DNA from: S012-113 sp039714715
GTDB taxonomy: Bacteria > Bacteroidota > Bacteroidia > Cytophagales > Cyclobacteriaceae
Direction of reading: 5' to 3'
DNA: 7,161 bases
Assembly (NCBI GenBank): GCA_039714715.1
Contig: JBDLIU010000232.1
Coordinates: forward strand, 1-7,161
Shown: in pieces, positions 1 through 6,740 of the stretch
Layout of the letters: every line of letters begins with the position of its first letter
How positions within the stretch are numbered: the first letter of the stretch is position 1
Translations under genes and position numbers: made by a program
The notes under the pieces: model-generated
What the model was told of the DNA's origin: nothing
Seen by the model: the letters and a program-made list of their open reading frames with translations, nothing else
Database searches by the model: none

Positions 1-2
1 TG

Positions 3-104
3 GAAGATCTTGATAGAAATCTTAGAATGCATATTCATATTGAAAATAATGTGCTGTTCGATAAAGCCAGAAAAATGGAGATTGGCTTCCAAAATAAAAG
101 CTAG
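3..104 (+). CDS. 3' end of an unidentified gene (partial)
   Basis: The third reading frame is open from the window edge to a TAG at 102-104 and gives about 33 residues, ending in MEIGFQNKS. The fragment is charged and alternates polar and hydrophobic residues (for example LRMHIHIE), which looks like the end of a folded soluble or beta-rich domain. I do not recognise the family. Frame 1 is also open here, to a TGA at 109-111, but its translation is rich in Ile, Cys and Lys and looks less protein-like. The choice of frame is therefore a judgement. The start and most of the gene lie to the left of the window. Confidence 0.4.
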   Translation, partial: EDLDRNLRMHIHIENNVLFDKARKMEIGFQNKS

Positions 105-151
105 GTTCTGATTGACTTAACTGATTTTTACTTACCCTAAGGAATTAATAG

Positions 152-159
152 TTATTTTG
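152..159 (+). promoter_or_regulatory. weak candidate -7 box for the MDR oxidoreductase gene
   Basis: TTATTTTG differs at one position from the Bacteroidota -7 consensus TAnnTTTG and lies 25 nt before the ATG at 185. No clear TTTG-type -33 element sits at the usual distance upstream; only a T-rich stretch around 126-129 is near. In AT-rich DNA such a match can easily be chance, so this is a weak candidate. Confidence 0.2.
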
Positions 160-184
160 TTATCTTGAGACAAACAGTTTTGTA

Positions 185-1177
185 ATGAAGGCTTTAGTAG
201 TAATTGAAGATAATAGCATAGCAATTGAAGATATTTCAAAGCCCCAACCTGGCCCGGGAGAGGTAAGGGTAAAACTGGAAGCGGTCTCAATTAACAAAAG
301 AGATTACTGGATCAGTAAGGGTAAATACCCGGGAATTGTGCCTGGTACAGTGCTGGGTTCAGACGGGGCAGGGAATATTGATCAGATAGGTGAAGGAGTT
401 AGTAAAACGTGGCTTGACAGGGCTGTTATTATTAATCCTAATGTCAATTGGGGAAATGATCCTTTAGTCCAGGGCAAGGATTATACTATTTTAGGTATGC
501 CCACCAATGGCACTTTTGCTGAATATGTGGTGGTTAATGTAGATCGGGTGATTAATATGCCTAATCATTTAAATTACCATGAAGCAGCTGCTTTGCCATT
601 AGCGGCTCTAACAGCCTATAGGGCTTGTTTTCATCATGGTAAGTTTGGTGAAGGTGATAAAGTACTAATCTCAGGATTTGGAGGAGGCGTAGCACATTTT
701 GCATTTCTTTTTGCAAAGGCGACAGGAGCAATGGTTTCCATTACATCAGGACATGAAAAGAATTTAGTAACAGCAAAAGAACTTGGTGCCGATCAATGCT
801 TTAATTATCGAAGTGCTAATTGGATAGAAGAAGCTGCTCTAAAGCCGGGAGGTTATGATCTAATAATCGATAGTGCAGGAGGTGATCAGTTTAATGGTTT
901 AATTCAATTGTTAAACCCAGGTGGCAAAATAGTTTTTTATGGTGCAAGTAATGGATTACCTGATAAACTTGATTTGTATCGGTTATTCTGGAAACAGGGT
1001 ACTATTCAAGGTTCAACAATGGGTAATGATGAAGAGTTCAAAGCTATGGTCAAATATGTTGAGCAATATTCTATTACACCGCTAATTTGCCATAAATATC
1101 CTTTTGATCAGATCGTTAATGCTATTGAACAAATGGATAATAGAAACATTGCAGGTAAGAACATTGTAATGCTCTAA
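185..1177 (+). CDS. zinc-independent MDR-family NAD(P)H oxidoreductase (quinone oxidoreductase/YogA-like)
   Basis: A cytoplasmic medium-chain dehydrogenase/reductase of 330 residues, the normal family length. Residues 1-125 form the GroES-like catalytic domain, with PGPGEVRVKLEAVSIN at 22-37, GSDGAG at 58-63 and GTFAEYVVV at 109-117. The Rossmann fold follows, with the nucleotide loop GFGGGV at 164-169, AKELGAD at 197-203 and the NPGGKIVFYG strand-turn at 244-253. Asn37 and neighbours replace the Cys-His-Thr motif of zinc alcohol dehydrogenases, and the four-cysteine structural-zinc lobe is absent. It therefore probably works without zinc, reducing a quinone, enone or similar carbonyl with NAD(P)H. 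The Ser-Gly-His-Glu-Lys stretch after the second Rossmann strand (188-192) would suit NADPH, but that is inference. The substrate cannot be read from sequence. The ATG at 185 begins the conserved MKALV strand; there is no clear Shine-Dalgarno sequence. It is likely a single-gene unit, because a hairpin follows at once and the next gene starts 73 nt downstream. Confidence 0.88.
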   Translation: MKALVVIEDNSIAIEDISKPQPGPGEVRVKLEAVSINKRDYWISKGKYPGIVPGTVLGSDGAGNIDQIGEGVSKTWLDRAVIINPNVNWGNDPLVQGKDYTILGMPTNGTFAEYVVVNVDRVINMPNHLNYHEAAALPLAALTAYRACFHHGKFGEGDKVLISGFGGGVAHFAFLFAKATGAMVSITSGHEKNLVTAKELGADQCFNYRSANWIEEAALKPGGYDLIIDSAGGDQFNGLIQLLNPGGKIVFYGASNGLPDKLDLYRLFWKQGTIQGSTMGNDEEFKAMVKYVEQYSITPLICHKYPFDQIVNAIEQMDNRNIAGKNIVML

Positions 1178-1203
1178 AAATATAAGTTAGTAGCTTATAT
1201 TTT
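1177..1203 (+). terminator. AT-only hairpin after the MDR gene, possible terminator
   Basis: A perfect 10-bp inverted repeat, AAAATATAAG (1177-1186) and CTTATATTTT (1194-1203), encloses a 7-nt loop. It begins on the last base of the TAA stop codon. The 3' arm ends in four Ts, so it could act as an intrinsic terminator, and the A-rich left side could serve the opposite strand. The stem has only two G-C pairs in effect none beyond the loop-closing one, so it is thermally weak. Its position directly after the stop is the main argument. Confidence 0.4.
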
Positions 1204-1250
1204 AACCTCTTAATTGTACCAAAAACAGATTTTGGCATTATTAGCAATGA

Positions 1251-2078
1251 ATGAATTCATTTACAATTTTATCTTTTGATTCAGGTGCGTATTTTTGGCA
1301 GCCAAAACCATTGCGTATGATAGTGTTTAGATGGCTGCATACAATTTATGCTACTATACTATTCGTATTAACATTTTTAATCGTTTTTCCGGGCTTCGTA
1401 ATTTTAGCTCAGAAGAAGGAATGGCATATTACAGCCTATAAACTAACTCATATTTGGGGTGTTGTGCTTTATAAGTTGGTTGGATTAAGGGTGATGATTG
1501 AAGATAAGAACAAGGGTGAATGGACTAAACCTTGTATATATGTAGCCAACCATTTTTCATATAGCGATATAGCTTCGATGCCTCTTATTACAAATGATGC
1601 CTGTTTTGTTGGTAAAGAATCAATTAGCAAAGCACCATTGTTTGGCTACTATTTCAGAGCGTTACATATTACTGTAAATAGGAAAAGCTTACGTGATAGA
1701 GGTAAAGTGGTAGGTAAGACCATTGAGGCTATTGAAGCAGGGAAATCACTATTTATTTTCCCGGAAGGAGGGATAAGGTCAACCAATCCACCCTACCAGA
1801 CACCATATAAAGATGGGGCATTCAGAACAGCAATTACTACAGGGGTTCCGGTTGTTCCTGTTAGCTTACCTTATAACTGGCTATTAATGCCTGATGATGG
1901 TAGCATGCTGCTAAGGGGTAATAAGATAAAGATTGTTATTCATGAGGCTATATCAACTGAAAATATGACGGAAGAAGATATACCGGAACTAAAGAAAAAG
2001 GTTTTTAATCTCATTGAAAATGAGTTGATTAAACATAATACTGATAAAATTAAGGAGAAGAAAGTAGAGGCAATATGA
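1251..2078 (+). CDS. plsC: 1-acyl-sn-glycerol-3-phosphate acyltransferase (PlsC/LPLAT family)
   Basis: Transfers an acyl chain to lysophosphatidic acid to make phosphatidic acid, the second acylation step of phospholipid synthesis, at the inner face of the cytoplasmic membrane. The catalytic motif NHxxxxD is seen as NHFSYSD at about residues 100-106, and the glycerophosphate-binding motif as FPEGGIRS at about 170-177. A hydrophobic helix lies at about 28-52. VPVVPVSL near 199-206 is the usual motif IV region. The C-terminus is a Lys/Glu-rich tail. The full frame gives 275 residues. The first 22 residues precede the point where family members normally start, and Met23 (ATG at 1317) would give a more typical 253-residue protein starting just before the membrane helix. 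Neither start has a good Shine-Dalgarno sequence. The stop overlaps the gatC start (ATGA at 2075-2078), which indicates a common transcript and coupled translation. The family assignment is firm; paralogues acting on other lyso-lipids, such as ornithine or amino-acid lipids, cannot be excluded. Confidence 0.88.
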   Translation: MNSFTILSFDSGAYFWQPKPLRMIVFRWLHTIYATILFVLTFLIVFPGFVILAQKKEWHITAYKLTHIWGVVLYKLVGLRVMIEDKNKGEWTKPCIYVANHFSYSDIASMPLITNDACFVGKESISKAPLFGYYFRALHITVNRKSLRDRGKVVGKTIEAIEAGKSLFIFPEGGIRSTNPPYQTPYKDGAFRTAITTGVPVVPVSLPYNWLLMPDDGSMLLRGNKIKIVIHEAISTENMTEEDIPELKKKVFNLIENELIKHNTDKIKEKKVEAI

Positions 2079-2371
2079 AAATAACTGATGAAATGCTGGA
2101 TAAAATTGCTAACCTGGCCCGGTTAACAATACATGAGCATGAAAGAGAAAAGCTCAAGCAGGATATGACTTCAATTCTGGACTGGGTTGAAAAACTAAAT
2201 GAAATAGATACAACATCAGTTGATCCATTACTTCATATGTCTCAAGAGAAGAACAGGGTTAGGGAAGATATGAATCCAATAAATATTTCTAAGGAGGATG
2301 CTTTAAAAAATGCAACCTCCAAAACAGATGATTTTTTTATTGTTCCAAAAGTGATTGAAAAAGGTAAATGA
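2075..2371 (+). CDS. gatC: Asp-tRNA(Asn)/Glu-tRNA(Gln) amidotransferase subunit C
   Basis: The small subunit of the GatCAB amidotransferase, which converts misacylated Glu-tRNA(Gln) or Asp-tRNA(Asn) to the amidated form in the cytoplasm. GatC wraps around GatA and stabilises the GatA-GatB complex; it has no catalytic residues of its own. The 98-residue length is typical. Family landmarks are seen in order: the N-terminal helix with IANLARLTI (11-19), ILDWVEKLNEIDT (34-46), VDPLLHM (49-55), VREDMNP (62-68) and the C-terminal FFIVPKVIEKG block (87-97). It starts inside the plsC stop and ends inside the start of the large membrane-protein gene, both as ATGA overlaps. An AGAGG four bases before the ATG may help initiation. 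gatA and gatB are not in this window, which is common because these subunits are often unlinked. Confidence 0.93.
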   Translation: MKITDEMLDKIANLARLTIHEHEREKLKQDMTSILDWVEKLNEIDTTSVDPLLHMSQEKNRVREDMNPINISKEDALKNATSKTDDFFIVPKVIEKGK

Positions 2372-5328
2372 AAGATTTATATTATTGGAAAAACTGGAAC
2401 CCTACATTCAAAATAGTCTTTTGGGTGCTTGTTCTGCTATTCTTCTCTCAGGTAGTTACCATATTGGCTGTAGAGACTATTGGTACAGATAATTTAATCA
2501 AATGGCATGTCTTAACGCAAGAATCATCTTACCTGGTTGATATAAAAACCATTACCAAAGGATTTTTTGATTTTACAATCAATGCAGAGAAGAAAGTGCT
2601 TACTGAGGTTTATTCCGGAGGAGAAGTTCCCACTGCTGGTTATACCTACCCAATAATGATGGCAGTTATTATAGCCGCCTTATTGGTTTATTTAAGTATA
2701 GTTACTTTGCTAAAACGATTTTGGTATCTGGTTGCAATGGGAGGGATGCTGGCGTTTTTAGCAATGCTACATGTAGAAATGCTGGAATTGTTTGGTTGGT
2801 CAGACACCAAGGCATTGGCATTGGTTTTTGTTCTATTACTACTCCCCAGTTATTTCCTCCATGCCTTTAATCAGAATGCAGGTTTTATAAAAAGACTGTG
2901 GGTGATGGCTGTTACTTTCCTTATAATAGGAGGATTGATTTACTTCTTTAGTGAAGCGGAACAACCCTATATCCGATGGTTTGTTTATGGCTCATTGGCC
3001 CCCTACATCTTACTCATTCTGTTTATATTAACAATTGCTCACGAGATAATCTCCCTTTTTGCTAGAGCTATCACATCTACTTCGGGAATAGACAACAATG
3101 CCAGGATAAAGCACTTCCTGATATTATCATTTATCTATTGGGTGTATATTTTATTGACATACCTTAATATAGCCCACTATATTGACTGGGACCTGTTCTA
3201 TATTAATCCTTTAGTACTGTTAGTTATTTCTTCAGTTCTATCAGTATGGGGAAGTAGGGCCAGGGCTGGATTATATGCTGGTGCATCGAATATTGAAGCC
3301 ATATGGCCAATACTTCATCTGTTGATCGCTGTGGTTAGTTTGGGTATGGTGATCATCTTTATGTTGTCTGTAAATGATCCATTATTAAGAATTATAGATG
3401 ATCTTATTATCTATGCTCACCTGGGAATCGGTATTGCCTTTATCCTGTATATACTCTACAATTTTATTCCTTTGATAGAGAAAGGTATTGAGATTAGAAA
3501 GGTACTCTATAATCCCACAAACCTGCCTTTTCTCACTTATCGCTTAATGGCTATAATGATTGTGGTGGCACTATTTGCTATTAAAGGGTTTGATTATCCA
3601 GTCTGGTACAGCTTAGGTGGCTATGATAACCTTAGAGGTGATTATGCTTTACAGAAGGGCGATGTTGACCTTGCAAAAGCATATTATAGCAATGGCAACA
3701 TATATGCTTATCGTAATCATAAATCTAATTATTCATTAGCCTTGCTTGAGGAAGAAAAAAAGCCTGACGAAGCTAATAAAAGATATAAATTTGCCACAGA
3801 TCAGCAGCCCAAAGCACAGACCTATGTAAACAAGGCTATTCTGGATGACAGAACCAGGGATGCATTTACAGCACTGTTTACCCTGCAGAATGGTTTAGAG
3901 GAATTAAAAGGAAATAGTTATATAACTAATAATCTGGCATTACAGTTTGAAAAGGTTAAGGTCGCGGATTCTGCCATTTTCTATTTGAAATCAACAGTTA
4001 AGGGAAATAGGAAGGTGAAGAATAACCTGCTGGCGTTGTCAGCCAAGTATGGTATACCCTTAGGAAGTGATTCTACTTACCTTTTGAGTGACCTTGATAG
4101 AGCGGGTAAATCCAATGCATCAGCATTAGGTGTGAGCAGTAAAATGGAAATGCAGAATGCCAATCATATGTATGATATGGTTCTTCTAAATAATTTATTG
4201 CTTACAGACCAATTCAGTGTTGAAGATAGTTCCTTGATTAAGGCAAAAGAGATAATTGACAATACTGATGATCAGGATTATAAAGACCAACTATTATTTA
4301 ACTGGTCACTGGCTGCCTATGAAGTGGGTAATATTGCCCAGTCACTTGATGTTTTAAAGGCTTTATCTTCTAATTCTACCAGTCTGTCAGAACGAGCAAA
4401 GGTGGTAATGGGCATCTTGTACCTGGATCTAAATGCCTACAATCAGGCTGAAGAAATGTTTGCCAGCCTCCTGGATGACTCATTTTTATTGCAAGTGTCA
4501 GTGTCAAGCCTTGAGAGTGGCAATTTTGAAAATGATATTGAATATTGGAAATCAAGACTTATAGGTGGTGATGAAATGGAGCAGGAGCTGGCACAAGTTA
4601 TTTTAGATGTTTTATATGAAGATAATCCCATTCTGGATACAGATGTAAAAAGGTATGTATATGGTCGTTATATGCGATATTTCATCGATGAAACTGCTGA
4701 GAATGAGCTGTTGAAGAAAATAGAAAATAATACATTAAGAATTGATCTCGCCTTATACCTGGCCGACAATTACTATCAATATGGTAATAATACCGGCACA
4801 TTATTGATGTTGAAAAATATTGAAGAGATTTCATTAAATATGGATCAATACAAGTCATTCCTGATAATTAAGGCATTAAGTAGCGATGATGCTGAGTTGG
4901 TGCAGGAAATTATTGTAGAGTATGATTCTCTTATTGGTTTTGCATCTAATGACTATTTACTTGAAAACACTTTAAATCATAAAGCAGGCCTCTCGCTGGA
5001 TAGCCTTGATTATCTTCATTTGGCAGAAGATAATCCATTTTTTGCTGATGCCGTTTTGATTGGAACATCGCAATTCACAGAACAAAATGATCCATTTCTA
5101 AATTATAATTATTTAGCAAAAGCCGTTCAGACTAATTTGTCATCGCCTAAGTTATTAAGAGCTTATATATTAAAAGCACTGGATGTTGGGTTAGACCAGT
5201 TTGCAGAGAATGCACTGTATCAATACCGGCAGCGGTTTTCGGGGCAATCTTATCTCTTATTAAAAGCTGAGTATGATAAAAAGAAGCTTGAACAAAATAA
5301 TTTGTTAGATTCGGAACCTGCGGAATAA
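2368..5328 (+). CDS. large polytopic membrane protein with TPR-like C-terminal half, function unknown
   Basis: I do not recognise the family. The protein has 986 residues in two halves. Residues 1-405 contain about 11 hydrophobic helices, roughly at 15-34, 94-115, 119-140, 148-166, 177-195, 204-228, 249-270, 278-294, 312-334, 345-370 and 388-405. Between helices 1 and 2 is a hydrophilic segment (35-93). Basic residues cluster in alternate loops (KR at 116-117, KR at 175-176, RIK at 246-248, SRAR at 296-299, RK at 377-378). By the positive-inside rule this puts the N-terminus in the cytoplasm, and both the 35-93 loop and everything after residue 405 outside. Residues about 417-965 look like a helical TPR solenoid: the best units are near 421-454, 453-486, 517-550 and 641-705, with patterns such as GDYALQKGDVDLAKAYY. 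There is no catalytic motif, lipobox, VIT domain or C-terminal sorting helix that I can see; the tail is Lys/Glu/Asn-rich and soluble. The start overlaps the gatC stop (ATGA at 2368-2371), with AAGG just upstream. It may be a scaffold for an envelope complex, but that is inference. Confidence 0.8.
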   Translation: MKDLYYWKNWNPTFKIVFWVLVLLFFSQVVTILAVETIGTDNLIKWHVLTQESSYLVDIKTITKGFFDFTINAEKKVLTEVYSGGEVPTAGYTYPIMMAVIIAALLVYLSIVTLLKRFWYLVAMGGMLAFLAMLHVEMLELFGWSDTKALALVFVLLLLPSYFLHAFNQNAGFIKRLWVMAVTFLIIGGLIYFFSEAEQPYIRWFVYGSLAPYILLILFILTIAHEIISLFARAITSTSGIDNNARIKHFLILSFIYWVYILLTYLNIAHYIDWDLFYINPLVLLVISSVLSVWGSRARAGLYAGASNIEAIWPILHLLIAVVSLGMVIIFMLSVNDPLLRIIDDLIIYAHLGIGIAFILYILYNFIPLIEKGIEIRKVLYNPTNLPFLTYRLMAIMIVVALFAIKGFDYPVWYSLGGYDNLRGDYALQKGDVDLAKAYYSNGNIYAYRNHKSNYSLALLEEEKKPDEANKRYKFATDQQPKAQTYVNKAILDDRTRDAFTALFTLQNGLEELKGNSYITNNLALQFEKVKVADSAIFYLKSTVKGNRKVKNNLLALSAKYGIPLGSDSTYLLSDLDRAGKSNASALGVSSKMEMQNANHMYDMVLLNNLLLTDQFSVEDSSLIKAKEIIDNTDDQDYKDQLLFNWSLAAYEVGNIAQSLDVLKALSSNSTSLSERAKVVMGILYLDLNAYNQAEEMFASLLDDSFLLQVSVSSLESGNFENDIEYWKSRLIGGDEMEQELAQVILDVLYEDNPILDTDVKRYVYGRYMRYFIDETAENELLKKIENNTLRIDLALYLADNYYQYGNNTGTLLMLKNIEEISLNMDQYKSFLIIKALSSDDAELVQEIIVEYDSLIGFASNDYLLENTLNHKAGLSLDSLDYLHLAEDNPFFADAVLIGTSQFTEQNDPFLNYNYLAKAVQTNLSSPKLLRAYILKALDVGLDQFAENALYQYRQRFSGQSYLLLKAEYDKKKLEQNNLLDSEPAE

Positions 5329-5345
5329 ATAACCGTTAATAGAAC

Positions 5346-5380
5346 CAATATTTTGAAATATTGTTTTTATTGCTTTTTTT
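5346..5380 (+). terminator. hairpin plus T-run ending the plsC-gatC-membrane protein operon
   Basis: CAATATTT (5346-5353) and AAATATTG (5356-5363) form a perfect inverted repeat; a realistic fold has 7 bp and a 4-nt loop. It is followed directly by TTTTT (5364-5368) and a second run of seven Ts (5374-5380). It lies 17 nt after the stop of the 986-residue gene. The stem is AT-rich, so strength is uncertain, but position and double T-run fit an intrinsic terminator. Confidence 0.55.
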
Positions 5381-5452
5381 GTAATAAATAAAAGACAAGT
5401 AAAGTCTTAAAAATGTGTCAAAACTCTAAGAAATAATCAACCCCGACAGTCA

Positions 5453-6175
5453 ATGACAAAAATTATAGAAACTTCTGAAATTGCCAGGTTATATAAAATG
5501 GGTACTGAAATTGTACATGCCCTACAAAGTATCAGTATTTCCATTGACCAGGGTGAGTATGTAGCCTTTATGGGACCATCCGGTTCGGGCAAGTCTACAT
5601 TAATGAATATCATTGGCTGTTTAGATACACCAACAAGTGGCAATTATATTCTCAACAACCAGGATGTTAGCCATCTTACTGAAAATGAATTGGCTGAGAT
5701 CAGGAATAAGGAAATTGGATTTGTATTTCAAACTTTTAACCTGCTGCCACGGGCAACTGCACTAGATAATGTTGCATTACCATTAATCTACGCAGGATAT
5801 GGTCGTGCTGAGCGTGAAGAAAAAGCTATGCAAGTGTTAGAAGATACAGGATTGGCTGACAGGGCAACACATAAGCCAAGTGAGTTGTCAGGTGGGCAGA
5901 GACAACGCGTTGCCATAGCAAGGGCATTGGTTAATGATCCCAGTATTATCCTGGCCGATGAACCAACTGGTAATCTGGATACAAAGACATCATATGACAT
6001 TATGGATTTATTCCAGGACCTTCATGATAGGGGCAATACTATTATTATGGTAACGCATGAAGATGATATTTCACATTATGCGCATCGTATAATCAAATTA
6101 CGTGATGGTCTGGTAGAAAGTGATGAAATAAACAAGGATATTAGAGCTACCATTCACACAACTCCATTTTCCTAG
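5453..6175 (+). CDS. ABC transporter ATP-binding protein, MacB/LolD/YknY type
   Basis: A cytoplasmic ATPase subunit that would power a membrane partner, of 240 residues, the full length for this class. All ABC motifs are intact: Walker A GPSGSGKST at 41-49, Q-loop VFQTFNLLP with Gln93, signature LSGGQRQR at 145-152, Walker B IILADE at 165-170 with Glu170 as the catalytic base, D-loop NLD at 174-176 and the switch His202 in VTHE. MNIIGCLDTPTSG after Walker A and the DEPTGNLD block are typical of the MacB/LolD/FtsE group, which drives mechanotransmission-type permeases in lipoprotein release, peptide or macrolide export and cell-envelope work. No FtsX/MacB-like permease is encoded in this window, so the partner and cargo are unknown. 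The ATG at 5453 is the first in frame and gives the expected N-terminus; no Shine-Dalgarno sequence is visible. It is preceded by the terminator-like hairpin at 5346-5380 and sits 16 nt before the adenosyltransferase gene, so the two are probably co-transcribed. Confidence 0.9.
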   Translation: MTKIIETSEIARLYKMGTEIVHALQSISISIDQGEYVAFMGPSGSGKSTLMNIIGCLDTPTSGNYILNNQDVSHLTENELAEIRNKEIGFVFQTFNLLPRATALDNVALPLIYAGYGRAEREEKAMQVLEDTGLADRATHKPSELSGGQRQRVAIARALVNDPSIILADEPTGNLDTKTSYDIMDLFQDLHDRGNTIIMVTHEDDISHYAHRIIKLRDGLVESDEINKDIRATIHTTPFS

Positions 6176-6191
6176 ATTATTTAATTAATCA

Positions 6192-6740
6192 ATGAAAATT
6201 TATACTAAAGGCGGAGACAAAGGTTCTACTTCACTATGGGGTGGAAAACGTGTTTCCAAGGCTTCGGCAAGAATTGAAGCTTATGGCACCATTGATGAGC
6301 TGAATGTAGCTGTGGGTGTCGTGAGGGATGTGTGTGAAGATAATAGTATAAAACAAACATTAATTCAAATCCAAAATCACCTTTTCACAATTGGGTCTTA
6401 CCTGGCTGCTGACCCGGATAAAAAAGGCATGAAAGTACCTGAAATTGAACCTGAGGAGACCTTAGTTCTGGAGGAGTCAATTGATAGATTGGAAAAATCT
6501 CTTCCAGCTCTGAAGAACTTCATTCTGCCCGGAGGACATCTACATGTTTCCTTTTGTCACCAGGCGAGGGTTATATGCAGAAGGGCAGAGCGTAATGTGG
6601 TAGCCTTAAATCAGGAATCAGAAATAAACCCTGAAATTATTATTTATCTCAATAGACTATCAGATTACCTGTTTGTTTTAAGCAGGAAAATTGCGCATGA
6701 TTTAGGGGCAAAAGAAATACCCTGGGACCAAAACAGGTAA
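6192..6740 (+). CDS. cob(I)yrinic acid a,c-diamide adenosyltransferase, PduO type
   Basis: Transfers the 5'-deoxyadenosyl group of ATP to cob(I)alamin (or its corrinoid precursor) to make adenosylcobalamin, in the cytoplasm. Length is 182 residues, as in single-domain PduO/MMAB-type enzymes. The ATP-binding N-terminal motif TKGGDKGST is at 5-13, GGKRVSK at 17-23 and YGTIDELN at 31-38. FILPGG is at 110-115, CRRAERNVV at 129-137 with the conserved Arg-Ala-Glu-Arg, and YLNRLSDYLFVLSR at 152-165. The fold is a trimeric five-helix bundle in known members. It is not related to the BtuR/CobA-type enzymes that make the same product. Its presence implies that the cell uses adenosylcobalamin, for example in methylmalonyl-CoA mutase or a class II ribonucleotide reductase, though none is in this window. 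It lies 16 nt after the ABC ATPase gene. The TAA stop falls within the first unit of a heptad repeat array. Confidence 0.93.
   Translation: MKIYTKGGDKGSTSLWGGKRVSKASARIEAYGTIDELNVAVGVVRDVCEDNSIKQTLIQIQNHLFTIGSYLAADPDKKGMKVPEIEPEETLVLEESIDRLEKSLPALKNFILPGGHLHVSFCHQARVICRRAERNVVALNQESEINPEIIIYLNRLSDYLFVLSRKIAHDLGAKEIPWDQNR

Noticed and set aside
185..1177. Zinc-dependent alcohol dehydrogenase
   Set aside because: The Cys and His ligands of the catalytic zinc and the four-Cys structural lobe are missing.
4443..4631. Minus-strand open frame of 62 codons inside the large membrane-protein gene
   Set aside because: It is antisense to a long coding frame with clear TPR-like content, has a Ser/Ile/Leu-rich composition typical of a shadow frame and shows no motif or ribosome site.
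2368..5328. Large membrane protein as a substrate or partner of an exosortase (XrtN/MSEP-CTERM-like) system
   Set aside because: The size and multi-helix N-terminal half brought this to mind, and the tail reads SEPAE. There is no C-terminal transmembrane helix with a following basic cluster, no VIT domain that I can recognise, and no exosortase gene in the window.
5329..5452. Promoter of the ABC ATPase gene
   Set aside because: The region is AT-rich and has TTTG sequences at 5352-5355 and 5378-5381, but neither has the TA at the right position nor a matching -33 element.
5329..5452. Cobalamin riboswitch upstream of the ABC-adenosyltransferase pair
   Set aside because: The gap is only 124 nt, is very AT-rich and lacks anything like the conserved B12-box or a complex multi-stem structure.
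5437..5643. Minus-strand open frame of 68 codons over the start of the ABC ATPase gene
   Set aside because: It is antisense to the conserved Walker A region, whose protein sequence explains the conservation; no independent support.
5788..6000. Minus-strand open frame of 70 codons over the ABC signature and Walker B region
   Set aside because: It is a shadow of the conserved ATPase motifs on the + strand.
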